DNA of 5,899 nucleotides from positions 1 through 5,899 of the forward strand of contig JBKHEJ010000175.1 in the NCBI GenBank assembly GCA_046540855.1, read 5' to 3'. Shown here in pieces: positions 1-5,488 of this stretch (positions within the stretch are counted from its first letter, which is position 1; the number at the start of each line of letters is the position of its first letter). The DNA comes from T1Sed10-7 sp046540855 (lineage in GTDB: Bacteria > Actinomycetota > Nitriliruptoria > Nitriliruptorales > Nitriliruptoraceae). The position numbers and the translations under genes were made by a program. The notes beneath the pieces are model-generated. The model was given only the letters and a program-made list of their open reading frames with translations. It had not been told where the DNA came from and searched no databases.

Positions 1-411
1 ACCCGCATCGGGCGGTGGACCCCCGCTCGGGCGGGCACCGCTGCCGGGCGGGAACCAGCCGGCCTCGGCGGCCCGCCGCTCGACGTCCACGGTGCGGTCC
101 GGCAGGGCGTGCCGCAGCACGTCGGCGAGGGGGGCTCCGAACCGGTCCGCCGCCCACCGCAGCAGCGCGAGCTCGTCCTGCGTCACCCACACGTGCGGCC
201 CGAGCACCCGCGCGACGGGGCGCAGCCGGTCCGAAGCGACGTCGCTCTCGCTCGGCAGGTCGACGACCAGGCCGCGCACCCGCCGCCCGGCGAAGGGCAC
301 CAGGACCCGCTGGCCGACCGCCACCTCGACGTCCGCGTCGAGCCGGTAGTCGAAGGGGTGGTCGAGGTGGAGGGGGGCGACCTCGACGACGACCCGGGCC
401 AGCCGGGGCAC
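1..411 (-). CDS. priA: Primosomal protein N' (PriA), N-terminal part, cut by window edge
   Basis: The first 137 codons of PriA, the replication restart protein that recognises stalled forks and loads the primosome; the rest lies left of the window. The N-terminal 3'-end-binding domain is visible: a beta-rich start (ARVVVEV), the DHPFDYRL motif at residues 17-24, and GQRVLVPFAGRRVRG at 33-47, all typical of PriA. WAADRFGAPLADVLRHALP (about 86-104) matches the next conserved stretch, followed by a Pro/Gly/Ala-rich linker. The start is well constrained: GTG at 411 lies one codon after the metK stop in the same reading frame, so no upstream start is possible. No good Shine-Dalgarno is seen, so translation probably depends on coupling to metK, 3 nt upstream. 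In several actinobacteria PriA has lost its helicase ATP-binding motifs; that part is not in the window, so helicase activity cannot be judged. Identification rests on the N-terminal motifs plus the gene order. Confidence 0.87.
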   Translation of the reverse strand, partial: MPRLARVVVEVAPLHLDHPFDYRLDADVEVAVGQRVLVPFAGRRVRGLVVDLPSESDVASDRLRPVARVLGPHVWVTQDELALLRWAADRFGAPLADVLRHALPDRTVDVERRAAEAGWFPPGSGARPSGGPPPDAG

Positions 412-414
412 CGG

Positions 415-1599
415 CTAGGCGCCGACGGCGGACTTCAGCGCGTCGGCACGGTCCGTCCGCTCCCAGGTGAAACGGTCCCCGGTGCGGCCGAAGTGGCCGT
501 AGGCGGCGGTCCTGCGGTAGCCCGGACGCCGCAGGTCCAGCGCGTCGACGATCGCGGCGGGACGCAGGTCGAACACCTCCCGCACCGCACGCAGGATCGC
601 GTCCGGGTCGGCCTGCTCGGTCCCGAAGGTCTCGAGGTTCAGGCTCACCGGGTTCGCGACCCCGATGGCGTAGGCGACCTGGAGCTCGGCGCGCGCGGCG
701 AGCCCGGCAGCGACGATGTTCTTGGCCACCCACCGGGTGGCGTACGCCCCGGAGCGGTCGACCTTGGACGGGTCCTTGCCGGAGAAGGCACCACCACCGT
801 GCCGGGCCATCCCGCCGTAGGTGTCCACGATGATCTTGCGTCCGGTCAGGCCCGCGTCGGCGACCGGCCCGCCGATCTCGAAGCGGCCGGTGGGGTTGAC
901 GAGGATGCGCACGTTCGAGGTGTCGATGTCGTCCGGCAGCAGCGGCCGGATGACCTTGGCCTCGACGTCGGGCCGCAGGAAGGCATCGAGGTCGATCTCC
1001 GCCCGGTGCTGGGTGGACAGCACGACCGCGTCGACCGCGACCGGACGGCCGCCCTCGTACACGATGGTGAGCTGGGTCTTGCCGTCGGGCCGCAGGTAGG
1101 GCAGCTCCCCGGACTTGCGGACCTCGGTGAGCCGCTCCGCCATGCGGTGGGCGAGGTGGATCGGCAGCGGCATCAGCTCCGGGGTCTCGTCGGTGGCGTA
1201 GCCGAACATCATCCCCTGGTCACCGGCACCCTGCAGGCCGTAGGGGTCGTCCTCGGCGCTGTCGTAGGCGTGGTCCACGCCCTGGGCGATGTCGGGGGAC
1301 TGCTCGTCGATCGCGACCGAGACCCCGCAGGTCAGCCCGTCGAAGCTCATGTCGTGGGAGTCGTAGCCGATCGACAGGATCGTCTCGCGCACCACCCGCG
1401 GGATGTCCACGTAGCACTGGGTCGTGATCTCGCCCACCACCATGACCTGCCCGGTGGTGACCAGGGTCTCACAGGCGACGCGGCCCGAGGGGTCCTCGGC
1501 GAGGATCGCGTCGAGGATCGCATCGGAGATCTGGTCGGCCATCTTGTCCGGGTGACCCTCGGTCACGGACTCGGACGTGAACAGGTAGCGGGACGGCAC
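415..1599 (-). CDS. metK: S-adenosylmethionine synthase (methionine adenosyltransferase)
   Basis: Cytosolic enzyme making S-adenosylmethionine from methionine and ATP with release of phosphate and diphosphate. The 394-residue product is full length for the bacterial family. Visible signatures: FTSESVTEGHPDK (7-19) with the active-site His16 and Asp18; the GAGDQGMMFGYA motif (124-135); and the phosphate-binding GGGAFSGKDPSKVDRS (268-283) with Lys275, Asp276, Lys279 and Asp281. The C-terminal YGHFGR (367-372) is also typical. The start is GTG at 1599, preceded by a GAGGAG ribosome site at 1606-1611 with a 6-nt spacer. The gene ends in TAG, 3 nt before priA. It is separated from upstream coaBC by 166 nt holding a promoter-like TACCCT, so it probably has its own promoter, with priA as the distal gene of the transcript. 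No SAM riboswitch is recognisable in the leader. Nothing is truncated or missing. Confidence 0.98.
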   Translation of the reverse strand: MPSRYLFTSESVTEGHPDKMADQISDAILDAILAEDPSGRVACETLVTTGQVMVVGEITTQCYVDIPRVVRETILSIGYDSHDMSFDGLTCGVSVAIDEQSPDIAQGVDHAYDSAEDDPYGLQGAGDQGMMFGYATDETPELMPLPIHLAHRMAERLTEVRKSGELPYLRPDGKTQLTIVYEGGRPVAVDAVVLSTQHRAEIDLDAFLRPDVEAKVIRPLLPDDIDTSNVRILVNPTGRFEIGGPVADAGLTGRKIIVDTYGGMARHGGGAFSGKDPSKVDRSGAYATRWVAKNIVAAGLAARAELQVAYAIGVANPVSLNLETFGTEQADPDAILRAVREVFDLRPAAIVDALDLRRPGYRRTAAYGHFGRTGDRFTWERTDRADALKSAVGA

Positions 1600-1605
1600 A
1601 GGTCG

Positions 1606-1611
1606 CTCCTC
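1606..1611 (-). promoter_or_regulatory. Ribosome binding site of metK
   Basis: Minus-strand GAGGAG with 6 nt before the GTG at 1599. It is one of the clearest Shine-Dalgarno sites in the window and fixes the metK start at a GTG codon. Confidence 0.75.
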
Positions 1612-1688
1612 GAGGCAGCGGGTGGCGGACGCCGGCGCGGATCGGGCGACAGCGGGCGTCGGACCCTTCGGGCAGGCGGGCGGCGGGG

Positions 1689-1694
1689 AGGGTA
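1689..1694 (-). promoter_or_regulatory. Candidate -10 element upstream of metK
   Basis: Minus-strand TACCCT fits the TAnnnT form of actinobacterial housekeeping -10 boxes. It lies in the coaBC-metK gap and would give a leader of roughly 80 nt before metK. No convincing -35 hexamer is visible at 16-18 nt spacing. Support comes mainly from recurrence: the same TACCCT occurs upstream of rpoZ and mihF, and the surrounding 14 nt (1682-1695) are identical to those at mihF. The segment after the box is C-rich. Confidence 0.4.
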
Positions 1695-1717
1695 GCCGGC
1701 AGGGGGTCCGTGGCTGC

Positions 1718-1733
1718 GGCGCCCGCTCGCGCC
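1718..1733. terminator. Weak hairpin downstream of coaBC
   Basis: GGCGC (1718-1722) and GCGCC (1729-1733) form a 5-bp inverted repeat around a 6-nt loop, about 33 nt past the coaBC stop. There is no T-tract, and such short GC repeats are common in DNA of this composition. It may contribute to partial termination between coaBC and the metK promoter, or it may be chance. Confidence 0.2.
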
Positions 1734-1765
1734 CTCGCCCCAGGCCCCGGACGTGGCGCGGTGGT

Positions 1766-3031
1766 TCAGGAGCCGGGGTGCGTCCGCCGCCAGGCGACGA
1801 TGCGGTCCCAGATCCGGTCGGCCACCTCCCGCTTGGTCCCGAAGGGCAGCGCCTCGTGGCCCCCGTCGCGGTCGAGCACGACGACGCGGTTGGTCGCGAC
1901 CTCGAACCCGGCGTCGTGCGAGGAGACGTCGTTGACCACCAGCAGATCCGCCCGCTTCGCGGCGAGCTTGGCGCGACCGTGCTCCTCGACCGCGTCGGTC
2001 TCCGCGGCGAAGCCGACCAGCACGGGGGTCACGGCCGTCCCACGGCGCTGCCCGAGCTCAGCGAGCACGTCCGGGTTCGGCACGAGGGTGAGCGAGGGGG
2101 CGCCGGCCTCCTTCTTCAGCTTCGTCGGGGCGGCCCGCTCGGGTCGGAAGTCGGCGACCGCGGCGGCCTTGACGATGACCTCGCTCGCGTCGGCACGGGC
2201 GAGCACCGCCGCGTGCAGCTCCCGGGCGGTCGTGACGTCCACCCGCTCGACCCCGAGCGGGGTGGCGAGCTCGGTGGGCGCCGCCACGAGCACCACCTCG
2301 CCGCCCCGGGCGGCGGCGGCCTCGGCGAGCGCGAACCCCATGCGGCCGCTGGAGCGGTTGCCGAGGTAGCGCACCGGGTCGATCGGCTCGCGGGTCCCGC
2401 CGGCGGTGACGAGCACACGCACCCCCGCGAGGTCCGCCCGCCCCGGGACGTCATCTGCCCCGGGGCGCGCGTGGAGCACGCGCCGCAGGGTCGTGAGCAC
2501 CTCCTCGGGCTCGACGAGACGCCCCGGCCCGGCATCGCCGCCCATCAGCGGGCCGTCGGCCGGGCCGACGAGCACCGCGCCGCGTTCGGTCAAGGTGGCA
2601 GCGTTGGCCTGGGTCGCCGGGTGCTGCCACATCTCGGTGTGCATCGCCGGGGCGAGCACGAGCGGGCAGGTGGCGGCCAGCAGCGTCGTGGTGAGCAGGT
2701 CGTCCGCCAGGCCACCGGCGAGCTTGGCGAGGGTGTGGGCGGACGCCGGGTAGACGACCGCCACCTCGGCGTCACGGCCGAGAGCGACGTGGGTGGAGCC
2801 CGCGATGTCCTCCCACACCTCGGTGCGCACCGCGTTGCCGGTGAGCCCCTCGAAGGTCGCGGCGCCGACGAACCGGGTCGCGCCACGGGTCAGCACGACC
2901 TTGACGTCCGCGCCGGCCTGAACGAGGTGGCGGGCGAGCAGGGCCGCCTTGTACGCCCCGATGCCGCCGGTGACGCCGAGCAGGACACGCCGCCCGTGCA
3001 GCGTGCGGCCGGACGGCGCAGGTACGTCCAC
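1766..3031 (-). CDS. coaBC: Bifunctional phosphopantothenoylcysteine decarboxylase / phosphopantothenate-cysteine ligase
   Basis: Two successive steps of coenzyme A synthesis: CoaB joins 4'-phosphopantothenate to cysteine, and CoaC decarboxylates the product to 4'-phosphopantetheine. The 421-residue protein has the usual order. The flavoprotein CoaC domain comes first (about 11-190): GVTGGIGAYKAA (19-30), probable catalytic His81, PASAHT (95-100, variant of PASANT), PAMHTEMW (128-135, variant of PxMNxxMW) and GGDAGPGRL (164-172). The CoaB ligase domain follows (about 200-421): GGTREPIDPV and GNRSSGRMG (211-232), KAAAVADFRP (288-297), KLKK (304-307) and DLLVVND (362-368). The reading frame stays open far upstream to 3523, but GTG at 3031 is chosen because the CoaC fold begins just after it and it lies 2 nt after the rpoZ stop. 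Anything longer would overlap rpoZ with low-complexity sequence. The Shine-Dalgarno is weak, so coupling to rpoZ is likely. The His in PAMHTEMW also occurs in mycobacterial CoaBC as I remember it. Confidence 0.96.
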   Translation of the reverse strand: MDVPAPSGRTLHGRRVLLGVTGGIGAYKAALLARHLVQAGADVKVVLTRGATRFVGAATFEGLTGNAVRTEVWEDIAGSTHVALGRDAEVAVVYPASAHTLAKLAGGLADDLLTTTLLAATCPLVLAPAMHTEMWQHPATQANAATLTERGAVLVGPADGPLMGGDAGPGRLVEPEEVLTTLRRVLHARPGADDVPGRADLAGVRVLVTAGGTREPIDPVRYLGNRSSGRMGFALAEAAAARGGEVVLVAAPTELATPLGVERVDVTTARELHAAVLARADASEVIVKAAAVADFRPERAAPTKLKKEAGAPSLTLVPNPDVLAELGQRRGTAVTPVLVGFAAETDAVEEHGRAKLAAKRADLLVVNDVSSHDAGFEVATNRVVVLDRDGGHEALPFGTKREVADRIWDRIVAWRRTHPGS

Positions 3032-3033
3032 GG

Positions 3034-3333
3034 TCAGGCCGGCTCGTCCTCGGGCTCGGGCACCGCCACCGGCTCGCGTGGCGCCGCGACCTCGATCTTG
3101 CCCTGCGCGATCTCCTCGAGCGCGATCGACAGCGGCTTGTTCGTGCTCGTGGTCAGCAGCGGCGGCACGAAGGCGCCCATGCCCTCGCCGAGCTGGGCGA
3201 AGTAGCCGTTGATCTCCCGCGCCCGCTTGGCGGACAGGTGCACGAGGTGGAAGCGTGACTCCACCTTGTCCATCAGGTCGTCGATGCGTGCGATGGTCGT
3301 CCCCTCCGTGCGCGGGTGGCAGCAGGGCGTCAC
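3034..3333 (-). CDS. rpoZ: DNA-directed RNA polymerase omega subunit
   Basis: Small RNA polymerase subunit that chaperones assembly of beta' into the core enzyme. With the GTG start the product is 99 residues. The conserved core is clear: IDDLMDKVESRFHLVHLSAKRAREIN (residues 17-42, IDDL at 17-20), then GYFAQLGEGMGAF and KPLSIALEEIAQGKI. These resemble actinobacterial omega, including the QLGEG segment and KPLSIAL. The C-terminus is an acidic, Pro-rich tail. The start is uncertain. GTG at 3333 is the only standard upstream start but has a weak ribosome site and adds a Cys/His/Pro segment. A strong GGAGGGG (3301-3307) sits 6 nt before an in-frame ATC at 3294-3292, which would give an 86-residue protein beginning M-A-R-I-D-D-L. 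ATG at 3273 would remove conserved residues. The gene leads the rpoZ-coaBC unit, is divergent from the plus-strand cassette, and is separated from gmk by that cassette. Confidence 0.95.
   Translation of the reverse strand: MTPCCHPRTEGTTIARIDDLMDKVESRFHLVHLSAKRAREINGYFAQLGEGMGAFVPPLLTTSTNKPLSIALEEIAQGKIEVAAPREPVAVPEPEDEPA
3301..3307 (-). promoter_or_regulatory. Strong Shine-Dalgarno inside the annotated rpoZ start region
   Basis: Minus-strand GGAGGGG lies 26 nt inside the GTG-started reading frame of rpoZ and exactly 6 nt before an in-frame ATC codon (3294-3292). No ATG, GTG or TTG lies at suitable distance. It therefore bears on the true rpoZ start: either a rare AUC initiation codon or a coincidental purine run in codons for Glu-Gly. 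Confidence 0.45.
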
Positions 3334-3361
3334 GGTGTCCCGCGCGCCGGTCCGGCTGCCG

Positions 3362-3367
3362 AGGGTA
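3362..3367 (-). promoter_or_regulatory. Candidate -10 element of the rpoZ-coaBC unit
   Basis: Minus-strand TACCCT, the same hexamer as upstream of metK and mihF, 28 nt before the rpoZ GTG. Transcription would begin near 3355, giving a leader of about 22 nt to GTG 3333 or about 60 nt to ATC 3294. No good -35 is visible. The element is 17 bp from an opposing -10-like TAGCCT on the plus strand. Confidence 0.42.
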
Positions 3368-3384
3368 GCGACCGCGGCCTCGAC

Positions 3385-3390
3385 TAGCCT
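3385..3390 (+). promoter_or_regulatory. Candidate -10 element of the DUF3137-like/lemA cassette
   Basis: TAGCCT fits TAnnnT and lies 47 nt before the GTG of the first cassette gene, in a region only 104 nt long between divergent genes. Transcription would start near 3397. The expected -35 position for 17-nt spacing falls exactly on the opposing rpoZ -10 box and does not resemble TTGACA. Confidence 0.35.
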
Positions 3391-3407
3391 GCCGAGCGGT
3401 ACCGGCC

Positions 3408-3421
3408 CCGCCGGCCGGCGG
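3408..3421. repeat. Perfect 14-bp palindrome in the leader of the cassette
   Basis: CCGCCGGCCGGCGG reads identically on both strands. It lies between the candidate plus-strand start point near 3397 and the ribosome site at 3427-3433. It could be an operator half-site pair or simply a product of high GC; no known regulator is recognised. Confidence 0.3.
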
Positions 3422-3437
3422 CGAGCGAGGAGGCGGC

Positions 3438-4280
3438 GTGCCCGGGCTGCAGACGATCGCGACCGCGCTCGGACCGCGCCCGCCGTCGTGGCTGCTGCTC
3501 CTGCTGGTCGTGGCGGTCGGCATCGGCTTCGAGGTCCGACGGCGGCGGCGGGAGCGGGCGGTGGTGGCCTCGCTCGGGCAGCTGGTCGAGCGCTACCCCG
3601 GCTGGCACCGGCAGGCGTGGCCGGCCGGCATCACCCTGGAGCTGCTGGCAGGCCGTTTCGCGGCGACGCCGCGTGGTGATCGGCGCTACGGCATCGAGCA
3701 CGCCGTCGGTGGCCCCCTCGAGCTCCAGCTCGGCGGGACGGTCGCGACCTGCCAGGTCGCCTGCTTCCGGTGGTGGTACGAGCAGGGCCGACGGCGCACG
3801 GGGAGCAACCGCCGGCGGTCCTCCGGCTACGAGCGTCGGGAGGAGCTCGTCGTGCTGTGCCAGCTGCCCGTGCACGCCCACCGCAGCATCCGGGTGCTCG
3901 CCGCCGACCTGCTGGACCGCATCGGGCTGACCCGCGACGGGACCCAGGTGGAGTCCGACGCCTTCAACCGCGCCTTCGAGGTGCAGGGATCGGACCCGGC
4001 CCTGACCATCACCCTGCTCGACGCCGAGGTCCAGGAGCTGCTCGCCGAGGCGTACCGTGGCCGCGGCATCGAGATCAGCGACGACCTGCTCGTGCTGTCC
4101 GGTGCGCCCTCGCACCGGGACCGGTCCCTGGTCGGCATCGCGCAGACCTACCCCGCGATCGTGCAGGACCTGGCGCGCCTGCTCCGGTCGGTGCCGGCCG
4201 CCTTCTGGCGCCAGCTCGACCTCCCCGAGGAGGTCGACCTGCAGCCGGAGGGCGGGGGCCAACGCGACGAGGAGCGGTGA
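3438..4280 (+). CDS. Membrane-anchored DUF3137-like protein, LemA partner
   Basis: A 280-residue protein of unknown function. One hydrophobic segment near the N-terminus (about 17-31, WLLLLLVVAVGIGF) is followed at once by FEVRRRRRER. This predicts a single-pass anchor with the body on the cytoplasmic side. The soluble part has a beta-rich region with CFRWWYEQGRRRTGSNRRRS (109-128), a LPVHAHRSIRVL strand (143-154), ESDAFNRAFEV (172-182), and a C-terminal ITLLDAEVQELL...LLVLSG segment (191-222). This pattern of a Thr-Gly-Ser-x-Asn segment, then an Asp/Glu-rich DAFNRAF-type motif, then a predicted helix and strand resembles the DUF3137 group, members of which often neighbour lemA. The assignment is by pattern memory, not by alignment. 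The tail is charged and low complexity. GTG at 3438 follows GAGGAGG (3427-3433) at a rather short 4-nt spacing. The stop is 1 nt before lemA, so the two are surely co-expressed. No catalytic motif is seen. Confidence 0.8.
   Translation: MPGLQTIATALGPRPPSWLLLLLVVAVGIGFEVRRRRRERAVVASLGQLVERYPGWHRQAWPAGITLELLAGRFAATPRGDRRYGIEHAVGGPLELQLGGTVATCQVACFRWWYEQGRRRTGSNRRRSSGYERREELVVLCQLPVHAHRSIRVLAADLLDRIGLTRDGTQVESDAFNRAFEVQGSDPALTITLLDAEVQELLAEAYRGRGIEISDDLLVLSGAPSHRDRSLVGIAQTYPAIVQDLARLLRSVPAAFWRQLDLPEEVDLQPEGGGQRDEER
4269..4274 (+). promoter_or_regulatory. Ribosome binding site of lemA
   Basis: GAGGAG inside the last codons of the upstream gene, 7 nt before the lemA GTG at 4282. It decides the lemA start, because the frame is open further upstream to 4057 without a comparable site. 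Confidence 0.7.
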
Positions 4281-4281
4281 C

Positions 4282-4848
4282 GTGGAAGCCGTGCTGGCTG
4301 GCGTGGGCGTGCTGGTCGTGCTCATCACGCTCCTGATCGTGTCCTACAACCGCTTCGTCGCCCAGATGGCGTCGATGGACGCGACCTGGGCCAACGTCGA
4401 GGGCGAGCTGCAACGCCGCCATGATCTGGTGCCGAACCTCGTGGCCACCGTGCAGGGGTACGCACGGCACGAGCAGGCGGTGTTCGACCGCGTGAGCGAG
4501 GCGCGGGCGGCGGCGATCGCCGCGCGCCCGACCACCGTCCCGATCGACCAGCAGGCCCGCGCTGAGGACGTGCTGACCCAGCAGCTCTCGAGCCTGCTGG
4601 CGATCACCGAGTCCTACCCGCAGCTGCTGAGCGACGCGGTCTTCCGCGATCTGCAGCGGCAGCTGGTCGAGACCGAGGACCGCATCGCCGCGGCCCGGCG
4701 GCTGTACAACCTCGAGGTCGCGGCCTACGAGCGCCGGCGTCGGGCCGTGCCCTCCAACCTCGTCGCCGCGGCGGCCGGGTTCGCGGCCCGCGAGATGTTC
4801 GAGATCTCCGACCCGGCGGCGGCGCACGCCCCGCTGGCCCAGTCCTGA
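4282..4848 (+). CDS. lemA: LemA family membrane protein
   Basis: A 188-residue LemA-family protein, the usual family length. LemA proteins are single-pass membrane proteins with a mostly helical body; their molecular role is not established. Residues 4-20 form the N-terminal membrane helix. With an acidic N-terminus and Arg after the helix, the short N-terminus is predicted outside and the body in the cytoplasm. Family landmarks are in order: YNRFV (22-26), TWANVEGELQRRHDLVPNLV (35-54), GYARHEQAVFDRVSEAR (59-75), LLAITESYPQL (105-115), F..LQRQLVETEDRIAAARRLYN (121-143) and a final GFAARE-F segment (166-173). The usual YN pair after EVAAY is YE here (149-150). GTG 4282 is chosen because of GAGGAG at 4269-4274 and because the membrane helix begins immediately after. 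It is co-transcribed with the DUF3137-like gene and converges on gmk. No protease or TPM-domain partner, often found near LemA elsewhere, is inside the window. Confidence 0.93.
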   Translation: MEAVLAGVGVLVVLITLLIVSYNRFVAQMASMDATWANVEGELQRRHDLVPNLVATVQGYARHEQAVFDRVSEARAAAIAARPTTVPIDQQARAEDVLTQQLSSLLAITESYPQLLSDAVFRDLQRQLVETEDRIAAARRLYNLEVAAYERRRRAVPSNLVAAAAGFAAREMFEISDPAAAHAPLAQS

Positions 4849-4860
4849 CCGCGCCGACGG

Positions 4861-4890
4861 CACCGCCCGGACCGGACCGCGGCGGCGGTG
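4861..4890. terminator. Inverted repeat between convergent lemA and gmk
   Basis: CACCGCC (4861-4867) and GGCGGTG (4884-4890) are a perfect 7-bp inverted repeat with a 16-nt loop, centred in the 61-nt spacer between the two convergent stop codons. There is no T-tract on either strand, as is common for actinobacterial terminators. Its position suits a bidirectional terminator, but the stem is short and the sequence is repetitive GC. Confidence 0.4.
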
Positions 4891-4909
4891 GCGGTGGCAC
4901 GAGCCGGCA

Positions 4910-5488
4910 TCAGCGGTCGGATCCGCGGCGTGCCGCTGCGATGTGCGCGAGCACCTCGGCGACGCACCGGTCCAGGTCGTCGTTGACGACCTGGACGTCG
5001 AACCGGTGCGCTGCGGCCAGCTCCTCACGGGCCCGGGCCAGGCGCCGGGCCACCGCGTCGTCGTCCTCGGTCCCGCGCCCCCGCAGCCGACGCTCCAGCT
5101 CCGCAAGGCTCGGGGGGCGGAGGAAGACCAGCAGCGCGTCGGGGTCGTGGTCGCGCACCTGCAGGGCGCCCTGCACCTCGATGTCGAGCAGGACGACGTG
5201 GCCGGCGGCCGTCGCCGCGGCGACGGGTTCGCAGGGGGTCCCGTACCGGTGCCCGGCGTAGCTGGCCCACTCCAGCAGGGCGCCGCTGGCTGCGAGCTCC
5301 TCGAACCTCGCGGGCGTGACGAAGTGGTAGTCGACGCCGTCGACCTCACCCGGACGGGGTGTGCGGGTCGTGACCGAGACCGACAGCACCGCGTCCTCGA
5401 GCGCCGCCCGCACGCGCGCGTGGACCGTGCCCTTGCCGACCCCGGAGGGTCCGGCGAGCACGACCACCAGGCCACGACCGCGGGTCAC
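4910..5488 (-). CDS. gmk: Guanylate kinase
   Basis: Cytosolic enzyme that phosphorylates GMP (or dGMP) with ATP to GDP, essential for guanine nucleotide supply. The 192-residue length is normal. The P-loop GPSGVGKGT is at 13-21. The GMP-binding region VSVTTRTPRPGEVDGVDYHF (37-56) carries Arg42, Arg45 and Tyr54, with Glu73 in LLEWA and RYGTP at 81-85. DIEVQGA (102-108) provides the conserved Asp102. The lid region RLRGRGTEDDDAVARRL (134-150) matches the usual R.RGT.D...I..RL pattern, and VVNDDLD (167-173) is the typical C-terminal motif. The start GTG at 5488 overlaps the mihF TGA as GTGA, with a GGAG (5494-5497) 5 nt upstream, so translation is coupled to mihF. In most actinobacteria rpoZ follows directly; here two opposite-strand genes intervene and gmk ends in a convergent junction. 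Confidence 0.97.
   Translation of the reverse strand: MTRGRGLVVVLAGPSGVGKGTVHARVRAALEDAVLSVSVTTRTPRPGEVDGVDYHFVTPARFEELAASGALLEWASYAGHRYGTPCEPVAAATAAGHVVLLDIEVQGALQVRDHDPDALLVFLRPPSLAELERRLRGRGTEDDDAVARRLARAREELAAAHRFDVQVVNDDLDRCVAEVLAHIAAARRGSDR

Noticed and set aside
1600..1688. SAM-sensing riboswitch in the metK leader
   Set aside because: The inferred leader of about 80 nt shows no recognisable SAM-I, SAM-II or SAM-IV core or a convincing multi-helix fold, only short GC repeats.
109..1695. Plus-strand open frame of 528 codons
   Set aside because: It is antisense to metK and priA; its product is low-complexity Gly/Val/Arg/His with no recognisable motif, while the minus strand encodes clear MetK. 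Long antisense frames are expected at this GC content.
1622..3205. Plus-strand open frame of 527 codons
   Set aside because: Antisense to coaBC and rpoZ, with biased composition and no domain. It is a shadow of the coaBC frame.
3032..3523. Upstream extension of the coaBC frame to an ATG at 3523
   Set aside because: It would cover all of rpoZ and the divergent promoter region in another frame and gives Arg/Pro/Gly-rich sequence. The conserved CoaC fold begins after GTG 3031.
4057..4281. Longer lemA start at 4057
   Set aside because: The extension lies within the end of the DUF3137-like gene, encodes low-complexity sequence and would bury the N-terminal membrane helix. GTG 4282 has a strong ribosome site.
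3384..4328. Minus-strand open frame of 314 codons opposite the DUF3137-like gene
   Set aside because: Composition is His/Asp/Gly/Arg-rich shadow sequence. The plus frame has a membrane helix, a good ribosome site and tight linkage to lemA.
4075..5475. Minus-strand open frame of 466 codons across lemA and gmk
   Set aside because: It overlaps two well-supported genes in other frames, and its product is Arg/Pro/Ser-rich without motifs.
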